A DNA stretch of 9,451 bases from Fibrobacter sp. (GCA_021443065.1 JABUUR010000479.1:1-9451); one strand, 5' to 3'. Numbered from the stretch's first letter, positions 1 to 5,834 are shown. The notes: generated by a model not told the origin, from the letters alone. Program-made: numbers and translations.

Positions 1-46
1 ACTTTCGGCTCACGCGAGATCATGCGAGCATGCTCTTGGATTCGCC

Positions 47-715
47 TTACCAGTCCTTGGCAGGGCGGGCTTGGCCACGGACTGGTTTCCATGGCTTGCG
101 TTCGCCGTTCTGCTCGTCAAAGTCCTTTAGCAGCTGGGCGGCGTCGGCAGGGTTCATCTGGCCTTCGGGAACTTCCGGGGGCATTTCGGGCTGTTCTCCC
201 TGACTATCGCTGGACTGTTCCTCGGGTTGCTGCGGCTGGTTCTGTTCTCCTGCGCCGCCTTCGCTGCTGGAAGATTCAGCCCCATTGCTGGAACTGGACT
301 GTCCGCCGCCATTCTGGTTCTGCTGGTCGTCGCCTTGGCTGGAACTTGATTCCCCCGGATTTTGATCCTGGTTCTGCTCTTGATTCTGGTCCTGGTCCTT
401 GTTCTGATCGTCGTTCTGATCGTTCTTAGGATCTTTTTTCTGGTTCTCGTTTTTCTGTTCTTCCTTGGCTTCTTTAATGCGGTCCAGGAGCATTTGAAGT
501 TTTTGGTCGTTGGGGTAGTACTGCAAGCCTTCGTTGCATGTAATCTCCGCGGAAGGCAGGCGATTTTCGATGTACTGGAACGCGGCATCGCCATAGTAGG
601 CGCTGGCGGACTTCGGGGCAGCAAAGGCGCAAACCGACATGAGGCAAAGTACAACTGCCAGATTCTTTGCAGCCTTTAGAACGACACCCGACGCAAAACT
701 TTTTCGTCTAAACAT
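47..715 (-). CDS. Exported Bat-type TPR-associated protein with long low-complexity linker (BatC/BatE-like C-terminus)
   Basis: The 222-residue product begins with a basic segment and a hydrophobic stretch (residues about 18-33), ending in SASA before YYG, so a Sec signal peptide cleaved near residue 39 is likely. Residues 40-80 form a short TPR-like helical pair (GDAAFQYIE, then GLQYYPNDQKLQMLLDRI). Residues 82-187 are low complexity: a Lys/Asp/Asn/Gln tract, three SSSS runs and Pro/Glu-rich sequence. The end (residues 187-222, MNPADAAQLLKDF to a terminal KDW) resembles the conserved C-terminus of BatC-type proteins from Bat aerotolerance operons, which are thought to work with von Willebrand A domain partners at the envelope. 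The ATG overlaps the stop of the upstream gene (TGATG) and has a strong GGAGG seven bases before it, so translation is coupled. The family call is from memory of the motif; the molecular role is unknown. Confidence 0.8.
   Translation of the reverse strand: MFRRKSFASGVVLKAAKNLAVVLCLMSVCAFAAPKSASAYYGDAAFQYIENRLPSAEITCNEGLQYYPNDQKLQMLLDRIKEAKEEQKNENQKKDPKNDQNDDQNKDQDQNQEQNQDQNPGESSSSQGDDQQNQNGGGQSSSSNGAESSSSEGGAGEQNQPQQPEEQSSDSQGEQPEMPPEVPEGQMNPADAAQLLKDFDEQNGERKPWKPVRGQARPAKDW
359..439 (-). repeat. Asn/Gln/Asp-coding low-complexity tract
   Basis: Codons for residues 93-119 of the exported protein encode an almost pure run of Asn, Gln, Asp, Lys and Glu in DQNQ-like steps. At DNA level this reads as repeated ctggttctggt-like blocks on the plus strand. 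A similar tract lies at 952-999 in the neighbouring gene. It is probably a flexible linker; slippage during replication is possible. Confidence 0.7.
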
Positions 716-1458
716 CAGATTACCTCCAGGTCGTTATCGGTGTTGCTGGCATCGATTTTTGCCTTGGGCTTACGTCCCGCCTTGATTTCCATGACATCGT
801 CAATGCGCTGCACATGCCCGTTCAACTGGCCCGCGGTTTCATCTTCGGCAATGATGTTTTCCAAAAGGTGCTTGGCCTCTTCGTACTTGCCGTCCTTGCT
901 CAGTTGGAGGGCCCGCGCCAAGGCTTCCTTGGCCTTTTCGCTCAAGGGAGGTTGTTTCTGGTCGTTTTCGTTATCCTGGTTCTGGTCCTGGTTTTCCTTT
1001 TGCTTGTCCAGTTCCTCCTTAAGTTTTCGCTGGACAATTTCCACGTTCTTCTTGGCGTTTTCGAATTTGTTATCCAGGTCGATGGCCTTTTTCAGGTAAG
1101 CCACGGATTCGCGCCACGACGCAATCCTTGCGCTAGGTTCGCTCGCCTTTTCGCCTATGCGAAAATGGGTGTTCGCCAGATTGTAGGCGGACTTTGCCGC
1201 AAGCCTTGTGTCCGGCATGCGCACGGCACTTTCCAACTCCTTCTTGGCTTCTTCGTAATTGCCCAACTTGTACTGGCAGGTTCCGATGTTGTAGAACAAC
1301 AGAGGGTCCGCAGGTTCGGCCTCGCGAGCCTTCATGTATTTTTCAAGCGCGCCTGCATAGTCTCCGGCGGCAAAAAGTTTGTTTCCATCGTTGATGGGGC
1401 GCGCAAAAACAGCCGCCACGCTCAACAACAAAGCCATAAAAAAAACGTTCAATCGCAT
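715..1458 (-). CDS. Exported TPR protein, BatC/BatE-like
   Basis: The product is 247 residues from the chosen start. A signal peptide (MRLNVFFMALLLSVAAVFA, cleavage before RP) leads into TPR units at about 21-52 (NDGNKLFAAGDYAGALEKYM), 53-86 (LLFYNIGTCQYKLGNYEEAK) and 87-134 (AYNLANTHFRIGE, then SVAYLKKAIDLD, with a short insertion). A charged helix at 136-155 and an Asn/Gln/Asp tract at 155-169 follow, then one more TPR-like hairpin (174-206) and a basic tail. TPR blocks followed by an N/Q-rich linker match the BatC/BatE proteins of Bat operons, which are proposed periplasmic scaffolds for VWA-domain partners. A second start (ATG at 1464) is in frame, but AGGA lies only two bases before it and eight bases before 1458, so 1458 is preferred. 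The gene is followed directly by the overlapping gene ending at 47. No VWA or MoxR gene is in the window, so the Bat assignment rests on these two proteins alone. Confidence 0.82.
   Translation of the reverse strand: MRLNVFFMALLLSVAAVFARPINDGNKLFAAGDYAGALEKYMKAREAEPADPLLFYNIGTCQYKLGNYEEAKKELESAVRMPDTRLAAKSAYNLANTHFRIGEKASEPSARIASWRESVAYLKKAIDLDNKFENAKKNVEIVQRKLKEELDKQKENQDQNQDNENDQKQPPLSEKAKEALARALQLSKDGKYEEAKHLLENIIAEDETAGQLNGHVQRIDDVMEIKAGRKPKAKIDASNTDNDLEVI
723..727 (-). promoter_or_regulatory. Strong Shine-Dalgarno (GGAGG) for the second Bat-type gene
   Basis: GGAGG lies inside the last codons of the upstream gene, seven bases before the ATG at 715. It is the best ribosome-binding site in the window and supports initiation at the overlapping TGATG. 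Confidence 0.75.
952..999 (-). repeat. Asn/Gln/Asp-coding low-complexity tract
   Basis: Residues 154-169 of the TPR protein are a KENQDQNQDNEN-type run. It shares its NQDQNQ core with the tract at 359-439 in the next gene, which suggests similar linkers in two partner proteins or a common origin. Confidence 0.65.
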
Positions 1459-1466
1459 ATCCATTT

Positions 1467-1470
1467 TCCT
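1467..1470 (-). promoter_or_regulatory. Shine-Dalgarno AGGA that favours the ATG at 1458
   Basis: AGGA is spaced eight bases from the ATG at 1458 but only two from the ATG at 1464. Normal spacing therefore favours the inner start, which also places the signal peptide right at the N-terminus. Confidence 0.5.
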
Positions 1471-1481
1471 AGTCGAACACC

Positions 1482-1511
1482 AATATACAAAACTACAGCG
1501 GTTTTTCCCAA
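1482..1511 (-). promoter_or_regulatory. Predicted promoter of the Bat-type gene pair
   Basis: On the minus strand, TTGGGA (1506-1511) is followed after 18 bases by TATATT (1482-1487). It lies in the short gap after the aminopeptidase stop and would start transcription near 1475, about 15-20 bases before the start codon. The same TATATT -10 appears at 3091-3096. A sigma-70-type promoter is inferred from sequence only. Confidence 0.4.
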
Positions 1512-1516
1512 TTGAG

Positions 1517-2746
1517 TCACCCGCCCATGAATACCTTGAGGAGCGTAACCATGTCTTGATGGTCCTTGAGGGCTATCATCTCGCGTATGCTGTGCATGCT
1601 GAGCATGGGTTCGCCGACGTCCACCGTGGGTATTCCCAGGGCCGCAGAAACGGTAGGGCCCACCGTGCTGCCGCAGGGCATGTCGTTGCGGGTGATAAAG
1701 GTCTGGTGAATGACGTTCGCTTGTTCGCAAAGCAGTTTGAACCGGGCCGAAGACATCACATCGCTGGCATAGCGTTTTTGGGCGTTGGTCTTTAAGACGA
1801 TGCCACCGCCAAGAACAGGGGCGTGGTTAGCCTCATGTTTCTGGACGAAGTTTGGATGGGCGGCATGGGCCATGTCGATGGACAACGCAAGCGACTGGGA
1901 CAGGGCCTGCTCGAAATCCGCGCCATCCTCGGGCCAAGATGTTTTCCACAGAGTTTCCAGGCTGGACTTCAAGAAATTGCCGGCAGCCCCTTCGCGAGTA
2001 TTGCTGCCTACCTCTTCGTTGTTCATGAAGGCTGCGATTAAAAAATCATTTTCATCTGGCTTTGCCTGGAGAATCCCCTGGGCAATGGCATGGCAACTGC
2101 TCAAGTTGTCCAGACGGCCGGAGTAGATCCATTCCCCGTTAAAGCCCCCAGCGTTTGCCCCCTGGGCGTCGAACAACTGGATGTCGAAATCCAGAAGGCG
2201 TTCCCCTTCGAGAAGTTCAGCCTGCAAGGCATCCACGAATTTCGCCCCCGCATCCTTTGCGCTTGCGCAACCGGAAGCGGCACACCAGAGGGCGTCCAGG
2301 TCCGTCTGGGGGTTCACCTTCAGCCCCTCCTGGTTGACGTTGCGGTTCAGGTGTATGGCCAACTGGGGAATGCGGAAAAGCCTATCGCCACGGACCAGCC
2401 TGGATTCCAGCCTGCCGTCTTTTTCAATGGCCAGTAGACCTGCATAACCAAGGTCCCGGTCCAGCCAGCTGGTAAACAGGGGGCTACCGTAAATCTCGGA
2501 ATGGAGGGTGCAGACACCGGCCCCTCCCTTGTCCGGGTTGGGTGAAATTTTCAGTGCCGGGAAATCCGTGTGGGCAAGGGCAATGCGGAACCTGGACTGC
2601 GAACTGCACTTGCGGGGCATGCGTGCCGCAATCAGGGCGCCGCCCCTTTCCATCAGGGCAACCTCTTCTACCGAAAGGGCCTTTTTCAAAAAATCCACCG
2701 TGTGGTACGGTGTCACGGCGTAGTTCAAAAACTCAAAGAAATCCAT
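1517..2746 (-). CDS. M18-family metallo-aminopeptidase
   Basis: This is a cytosolic M18-family zinc aminopeptidase (family enzymes remove N-terminal residues, often acidic or hydrophobic, from peptides), 409 residues from ATG 2746. No signal peptide is seen. All family metal-site motifs are present: AHTD (His59), SGRLDN (Asp213), NNEEVGS (Glu244 as catalytic base, Glu245 as ligand), SIDMAHAAHPN (Asp291) and MLSMHS (His385), with CGSTVGP at about 358-364. The spacing between the last two ligands (94 residues) equals the one I recall for human aspartyl aminopeptidase. The N-terminus (FFEFLNYAVTPYHTVDFLKK) is also typical of the family. An in-frame TTG at 2764 would add six residues, but ATG 2746 has a GGA six bases upstream and is preferred. 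It is read divergently from the MCE gene; I see no convincing promoter, only a dyad at 2786-2811. Substrate preference cannot be read from the sequence. Confidence 0.93.
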   Translation of the reverse strand: MDFFEFLNYAVTPYHTVDFLKKALSVEEVALMERGGALIAARMPRKCSSQSRFRIALAHTDFPALKISPNPDKGGAGVCTLHSEIYGSPLFTSWLDRDLGYAGLLAIEKDGRLESRLVRGDRLFRIPQLAIHLNRNVNQEGLKVNPQTDLDALWCAASGCASAKDAGAKFVDALQAELLEGERLLDFDIQLFDAQGANAGGFNGEWIYSGRLDNLSSCHAIAQGILQAKPDENDFLIAAFMNNEEVGSNTREGAAGNFLKSSLETLWKTSWPEDGADFEQALSQSLALSIDMAHAAHPNFVQKHEANHAPVLGGGIVLKTNAQKRYASDVMSSARFKLLCEQANVIHQTFITRNDMPCGSTVGPTVSAALGIPTVDVGEPMLSMHSIREMIALKDHQDMVTLLKVFMGG

Positions 2747-2785
2747 ATTAAATCCGTATTTCAACCTGGCTTGTACTTTTTTTAC

Positions 2786-2811
2786 AAAATAGCAACTTGC
2801 ACGGCTATTTT
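2786..2811. repeat. Perfect 8-bp inverted repeat upstream of the aminopeptidase
   Basis: AAAATAGC (2786-2793) is repeated in inverted form as GCTATTTT (2804-2811) across a 10-base spacer, which itself overlaps the small palindrome GCAACTTGC. It lies 40 bases before the aminopeptidase ATG and could be an operator or a leader hairpin. No protein can be assigned to it. Confidence 0.45.
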
Positions 2812-2853
2812 TGGACCACCTGCAAAATCGTGTGTCAGGTAATACTTGGTATT

Positions 2854-2895
2854 CAGTTGTCGGTTATCGGTTGTCGGTTATCAGTTGTCGGTGAT
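2854..2895 (+). repeat. Six tandem heptamers, consensus CGGTTRT
   Basis: Six consecutive seven-base units read CAGTTGT, CGGTTAT, CGGTTGT, CGGTTAT, CAGTTGT, CGGTGAT. They pair into three 14-base units at 2854-2867, 2868-2881 and 2882-2895. There is no spacer between units. Confidence 0.85.
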
Positions 2896-2897
2896 AA

Positions 2898-2916
2898 GTT
2901 CGCTTCGCTTTGAGGT
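2898..2916 (-). repeat. Possible degenerate hairpin unit in inverted orientation
   Basis: On the minus strand this reads ACCTCAAAGCGAAGCGAAC. It keeps the CCTC lead, a GAA loop with a two-base GC stem, and a GA-rich end. It resembles a shortened, inverted relative of the units at 2934-2992. Its TGAGGT could also pair with ACCTCA at 2957-2962 or 2987-2992. Confidence 0.35.
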
Positions 2917-2933
2917 TTGAGCTCCGGGCTAAC

Positions 2934-2992
2934 TGCTCCAGGCTGTGAAACAGCCGACCTCATGCCTCCAGGGGGCGAAGCCCCCGACCTCA
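2934..2992 (+). repeat. Two tandem hairpin units with different but fully paired stems
   Basis: Unit 1 (2934-2962) is TGCTCCA, stem GGCTGT, loop GAA, stem ACAGCC, then GACCTCA. Unit 2 (2963-2992) is TGCCTCCA, stem GGGGGC, loop GAA, stem GCCCCC, then GACCTCA. The flanks and loop are conserved. The stems differ on both sides in a compensating way, as expected for a REP-like repeat kept for its hairpin. No T-run follows directly, so these are not obvious terminators. Confidence 0.75.
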
Positions 2993-3067
2993 CAAAGTAC
3001 ATTTTTCCACAGGGTTTTACTGGTGCCCCTTTTTTTATACAATTTTAAGGCATAATTATGTGAGATT

Positions 3068-3096
3068 TATCATGCGTAAAGAATTATTTATATATT
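3068..3096 (+). promoter_or_regulatory. Predicted promoter of the MCE gene, placed for a leaderless mRNA
   Basis: TTATCA (3068-3073), a 17-base spacer and TATATT (3091-3096) form a fair sigma-70-type promoter. The -10 ends only seven bases before the ATG at 3104, so the expected transcription start falls at or next to the A of the start codon. The bases between (TCTTACC) hold no Shine-Dalgarno. An alternative, CATAAT at 3051-3056, has no good -35. Confidence 0.45.
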
Positions 3097-3103
3097 TCTT
3101 ACC

Positions 3104-4108
3104 ATGGCATTTAAACCTTTGAAGCGGATCAACTGGATGGAAATTTCCGGCCTTCTGGTCGGAATTTTATTCACTGCCGCCGTAATGGTTTTTGCAGTGG
3201 TTCTCTATGCCAAACTTTTCTCCTCCGGAATGATCGGCGTCGAGGAGTACCGGCTCCACAGCACCTTCGAAAAGGCATTCGGCCTGCGTCCGGGAACCCG
3301 TGTTCAAATCAGCGGTGTAGACGTGGGCCAGATTTCCAGCCTGGAGATCAAGGACGACGGCGTACGCATGGAATTCGTAATCCGCAAGCAGTACCAGAAC
3401 TGGATAACCGACAGCGCCACCGTATTCGCCATACGCGACCAGAACTTGATTTCGGCCCGTGTCATCAACATCGACGTAAACCGCAAGGGCCGCGTTCTGC
3501 AAGACGGCGACTTTCTGCCCCCAGGACAGGCACAGGATATCGAAACGGTTCTTGAAGCCGCCAACGAACTTCTGGGACGTGTAGACGACCTGATCGACGG
3601 TGTGGGCAGCCTGCTGGATATGGCCATGGATACAGGCACCACTGTAGGTGCGCTCTTCGGAAGCCGCCTGCTGTACGACAACCTGAACAGGCAACTCACC
3701 CGACTGGACGAAATCACCTACTCCGGCAAGAACCTGTTGCACAAGACCTCGTTCCTGGTGGATACCCTGAACTACCGCGTGCCCGACTTGATGGGCAAGG
3801 TGGATGTCATCGCAGGCGACGTCAACGGACTCATGGCCGACCTGAAGCCCCTGCCACAGAAGGTGGACACCTTGATGGGTAGCGTAGGCGTCATGGTCGG
3901 AAACATCGAGCAGACCATGTCCAAGGCCGACAACCTCCTGGGCGAAATGGGCAACATCACCACGGGCCTGGGCGACTTCATGGAGGCCACCGAAGCCACC
4001 CTGCAGAACGCAGACGACTTGATGGACGGCATTTCCAACATGTGGATCATCCGCAGGTCCATGCCCAAGAGAGACTCCGTACCCTTCATGGTGGAGACCC
4101 TATGGTAA
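3104..4108 (+). CDS. MlaD-type MCE-domain lipid transport protein with long heptad tail
   Basis: The 334-residue product has a short basic cytoplasmic start, one membrane helix (residues about 15-38) and a single MCE domain at about 47-140. The domain is recognisable from FEKAFGLRPGTRVQISGVDVGQISSL, then DQNLISARVINIDV and VLQDGDFLPPG. Proteins of this family are periplasmic, form hexameric rings, and pass phospholipids or other lipids across the envelope with an MlaE/MlaF-type transporter. Residues 145-312 are helical. Residues 229-312 form twelve heptads with no break (positions a: L,I,L,L,L,M,T,L,I,F,T,L), consistent with a tubular needle like that of PqiB or mycobacterial Mce proteins. 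The start ATG lacks a Shine-Dalgarno; ATG 3137 (Met12) is an alternative with GCGGA upstream. The stop overlaps the next gene by seven bases (ATGGTAA). No mlaE or mlaF gene is in the window. Confidence 0.88.
   Translation: MAFKPLKRINWMEISGLLVGILFTAAVMVFAVVLYAKLFSSGMIGVEEYRLHSTFEKAFGLRPGTRVQISGVDVGQISSLEIKDDGVRMEFVIRKQYQNWITDSATVFAIRDQNLISARVINIDVNRKGRVLQDGDFLPPGQAQDIETVLEAANELLGRVDDLIDGVGSLLDMAMDTGTTVGALFGSRLLYDNLNRQLTRLDEITYSGKNLLHKTSFLVDTLNYRVPDLMGKVDVIAGDVNGLMADLKPLPQKVDTLMGSVGVMVGNIEQTMSKADNLLGEMGNITTGLGDFMEATEATLQNADDLMDGISNMWIIRRSMPKRDSVPFMVETLW
4093..4096 (+). promoter_or_regulatory. Shine-Dalgarno GGAG that sets the start at 4102
   Basis: GGAG is five bases before the ATG at 4102. 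The open frame extends upstream to an ATG at 4042, but that one lies deep in the MCE gene and would spoil the signal peptide that begins at 4102. Confidence 0.65.
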
Positions 4109-4899
4109 CCCGCAAACCCAGACACGCGATTCGCTTTGCAGCGTTTGCAATGGCCTTGGCCGGAGCCATGGGCGTTGCTCACGCCTCTGAATCCGGGGTG
4201 CTTTCCTTGCGGGCCCAACGGTCCTTCGACAGCGGTAAGTTCGCCAAGGGTTACGGCCAGTTGGAACGGGCACTCCTCGCCAGCCGCAAGGAAGCCGATC
4301 TTCTTTCCGAAGGGCGCATCCTGATTGGTATGGCGCAGATCCGCACCATGAGCCTGGATTTTGCCTTCGCAGACTCCCTGCTGTCCGTGGTACGCCCCGA
4401 AGCCCTGGACAAGAACACAAAGGTGCAGTTGGCCAAGGTCCAGATGGCGCTGGCTTCTGCACAGGAAAATTACAAGGGCGCAGTCAAGACCTGCAAAAGT
4501 CTTGAAGAAGACCTGGTCAAGGCCGCCGACGAATCTACCCGGGCAGCATTCTACGGGGAATGCGCCATAGCCCATGCAGGCGTAAGGCAGGGGGACGATG
4601 CCAATAATTTCTTGAACCTGGCAGGCAAGAACTCCAATAAGAAGGGCGGGTTCTACGCCTTTACCGCGGCTCGGATTGCCAACATCCTCCAAGATGAGGT
4701 CGAAGCCGATTCCCTTTACAAGGTTGCCGAGCAAAAATCCATTCAAGCAAACAAGCCCTACATGACGGCATCCATCCTTTACTACCGCGCACAACTCAAG
4801 GGCACTCCGGCAAAGGAAAAAGAAGACCTAAGGCTCCGCTGCAAGAACGCCTTTGAATTGATGGGCCTGCCCAACAACGCAAAGCGCTGCGGAGAATAA
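4102..4899 (+). CDS. Exported helical-repeat (TPR-like) protein coupled to the MCE gene
   Basis: I do not recognise a named family. The 265-residue product starts with a clear Sec signal peptide: basic MVTRKPRHAIR, hydrophobic FAAFAMALAGAMGV, and AHA cleavage before Ser29. The mature part is almost all helix, in paired TPR-like segments such as LRAQRSFDSGKFAKGYGQLE, ALASAQENYKGAVKTCKSLE, ARIANILQDEVEADSLYKVA and MTASILYYRAQLKG. Four cysteines (131, 154, 247, 263) could form disulfides in the periplasm. The start lies inside the MCE stop (ATGGTAA, a 7-bp overlap), so the two proteins are made together and may act together; a scaffold or adaptor for the MCE complex is an inference. The gene ends 33 bp before the converging minus-strand cluster. 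A general TPR protein unrelated to lipid transport remains possible. Confidence 0.8.
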   Translation: MVTRKPRHAIRFAAFAMALAGAMGVAHASESGVLSLRAQRSFDSGKFAKGYGQLERALLASRKEADLLSEGRILIGMAQIRTMSLDFAFADSLLSVVRPEALDKNTKVQLAKVQMALASAQENYKGAVKTCKSLEEDLVKAADESTRAAFYGECAIAHAGVRQGDDANNFLNLAGKNSNKKGGFYAFTAARIANILQDEVEADSLYKVAEQKSIQANKPYMTASILYYRAQLKGTPAKEKEDLRLRCKNAFELMGLPNNAKRCGE

Positions 4900-4932
4900 A
4901 CGAAAGAGGTCCAAGACAGCCCTTGAAAAGTT

Positions 4933-5802
4933 CTAGTTCCGTGCGACGGAATCTTGCACCGCGGTTTCCTTCACGGCATCGTCTGCGGCAGTTTCTTTCT
5001 GTGCGGAGTCTTCTTCAGGCGGTTTCACATGCTTCATGGAAAGCAAGGTCCTGTAGGCCACCGACGGATGAATTTTGCCTTCGGCCATGTCGTCTACGAC
5101 GGTCTTGATCTTGTTAAGGACTACGTCCTTTTCTAAGTCACCGATAAGCCCGGTATAGCCCAAGGCACGGCGAAGTTTAAAGTAAAAACTTTCACGGAAA
5201 TTCTTGAACCGGGGCTGAAGCACGTCGTTCAAGATCATTTCCACCGCAATCTCGGTCTGTTCCCCGTCAAGTTCAAAGGAACGGTACATCGTGCGGATGT
5301 GGACGGGAATGGTGGTGTCGGGGCTGTCAAAGTAAGGGCGCATCACATCGGCGGCGGCTTTCTTGTCGGGATAGGGGCCGTTGGCAAGGCGCAGGGCAAA
5401 ACTCACGGCCAGGCGCCATTCCTGGGGAAAGTTCCGGATCGCCCGACGCATCACCACAAAATCGGAGGTATCCTGGGCGCTGGAGGGAGTGACACTACCG
5501 ACAAAGTAATAGGGAATGTAGAACAAACTATCCAATTCCGTGCACAAGTTTGCCACATGGCTCAGGTAGCCGTATTCCTTGCCCGTCAGGTAACTTTCGC
5601 CAAGATCGGTAAGGCCCTTGATCCAGAAAAGGCCCGCCACCGTGGCATCGTGGCCTGCAGCCACATAACGAACAGACGAAGCCTTCGGCAAGAAAGATTC
5701 GTCAAAATTCGTGCTAGGCAACGGCTTCGAAAAATAAAAGGCCGAGGCGACTACAGCAACCGCAAGAATCAGGACAGCCAGGTAACGCATAGCAAATCTC
5801 AT
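4933..5802 (-). CDS. Membrane-anchored or exported protein of unknown function
   Basis: The product is 289 residues from ATG 5802. One hydrophobic segment (about residues 7-24, YLAVLILAVAVVASAFYF) serves as an uncleaved anchor or signal peptide. The rest looks periplasmic and helical. Residues 46-100 (YVAAGHDATVAGLFWIKGLTDLGESY, then a Tyr-rich stretch) and 117-145 (MRRAIRNFPQEWRLAVSFALRLANG) resemble TPR-like proteins seen in several Gram-negative phyla with no known role. The tail (265-289) is acidic and repeats KETA. An open frame runs up to 5880 into pyrF but would bury the hydrophobic segment, so 5802 is preferred; Met5 (5790) is another option. No strong Shine-Dalgarno is visible. It lies 32 bp after pyrF and is probably the last gene of the dxs cluster. 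Confidence 0.78.
   Translation of the reverse strand: MRFAMRYLAVLILAVAVVASAFYFSKPLPSTNFDESFLPKASSVRYVAAGHDATVAGLFWIKGLTDLGESYLTGKEYGYLSHVANLCTELDSLFYIPYYFVGSVTPSSAQDTSDFVVMRRAIRNFPQEWRLAVSFALRLANGPYPDKKAAADVMRPYFDSPDTTIPVHIRTMYRSFELDGEQTEIAVEMILNDVLQPRFKNFRESFYFKLRRALGYTGLIGDLEKDVVLNKIKTVVDDMAEGKIHPSVAYRTLLSMKHVKPPEEDSAQKETAADDAVKETAVQDSVARN
4937..4951. terminator. Short inverted repeat at the convergent gene ends (weak terminator candidate)
   Basis: TTCCGT, loop GCG, ACGGAA forms a perfect six-bp stem in the last codons of the minus-strand gene, between two converging transcription units. On the minus strand a TTTT follows only after several bases, and on the plus strand TCTTG follows, so it is a poor intrinsic terminator. 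No better one is seen in the 33-bp gap. Confidence 0.25.
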
Positions 5803-5834
5803 CGGGCTCGGTAAAGGAGTTCGGCAAAAGGCCC

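Larger units (their letters stand above)
2747..3103. other. 357-bp divergent intergenic region with repeats and promoter
   Basis: This gap separates the minus-strand aminopeptidase from the plus-strand MCE gene. From left to right it holds an 8-bp dyad (2786-2811), six heptamers (2854-2895), a degenerate inverted hairpin unit (2898-2916), two tandem hairpin units (2934-2992) and an AT-rich stretch with the MCE promoter. I see no protein-coding frame with a credible start, and no tRNA. Confidence 0.75.

Noticed and set aside
1..23. Possible start of another minus-strand gene (ATG at 23, reading MISREPK)
   Set aside because: Only seven codons are visible, with a weak ribosome-binding site. Nothing can be said about the product, though a continuing Bat operon would be expected here.
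814..1515. Plus-strand open frame opposite the first Bat-type gene
   Set aside because: It runs antisense to a TPR gene, and its hydrophobic Val/Leu stretch is just the complement of the Gln/Asn/Asp tract.
2854..2992. CRISPR-like array
   Set aside because: The heptamers have no spacers, the hairpin units are only two and not identical, and no cas gene is present.
2963..3006. Hairpin 2 followed by TTTTT as an intrinsic terminator
   Set aside because: The T-run begins about 16 bases after the stem, too far for intrinsic termination, and no plus-strand gene ends here.
2854..3011. Replication-origin-like layout: heptamer repeats, a TTTTCCACA DnaA-box match at 3003-3011 and an AT-rich stretch
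   Set aside because: It is a single box, and the same nonamer occurs inside the aminopeptidase gene at 1942-1950, so chance explains it. There is no dnaA, dnaN or rep gene nearby.
3772..4794. A 340-codon minus-strand open frame opposite the MCE gene and its partner
   Set aside because: The plus-strand genes have a recognised MCE domain, signal peptide, Shine-Dalgarno and overlap. The antisense frame has no motif or start context.
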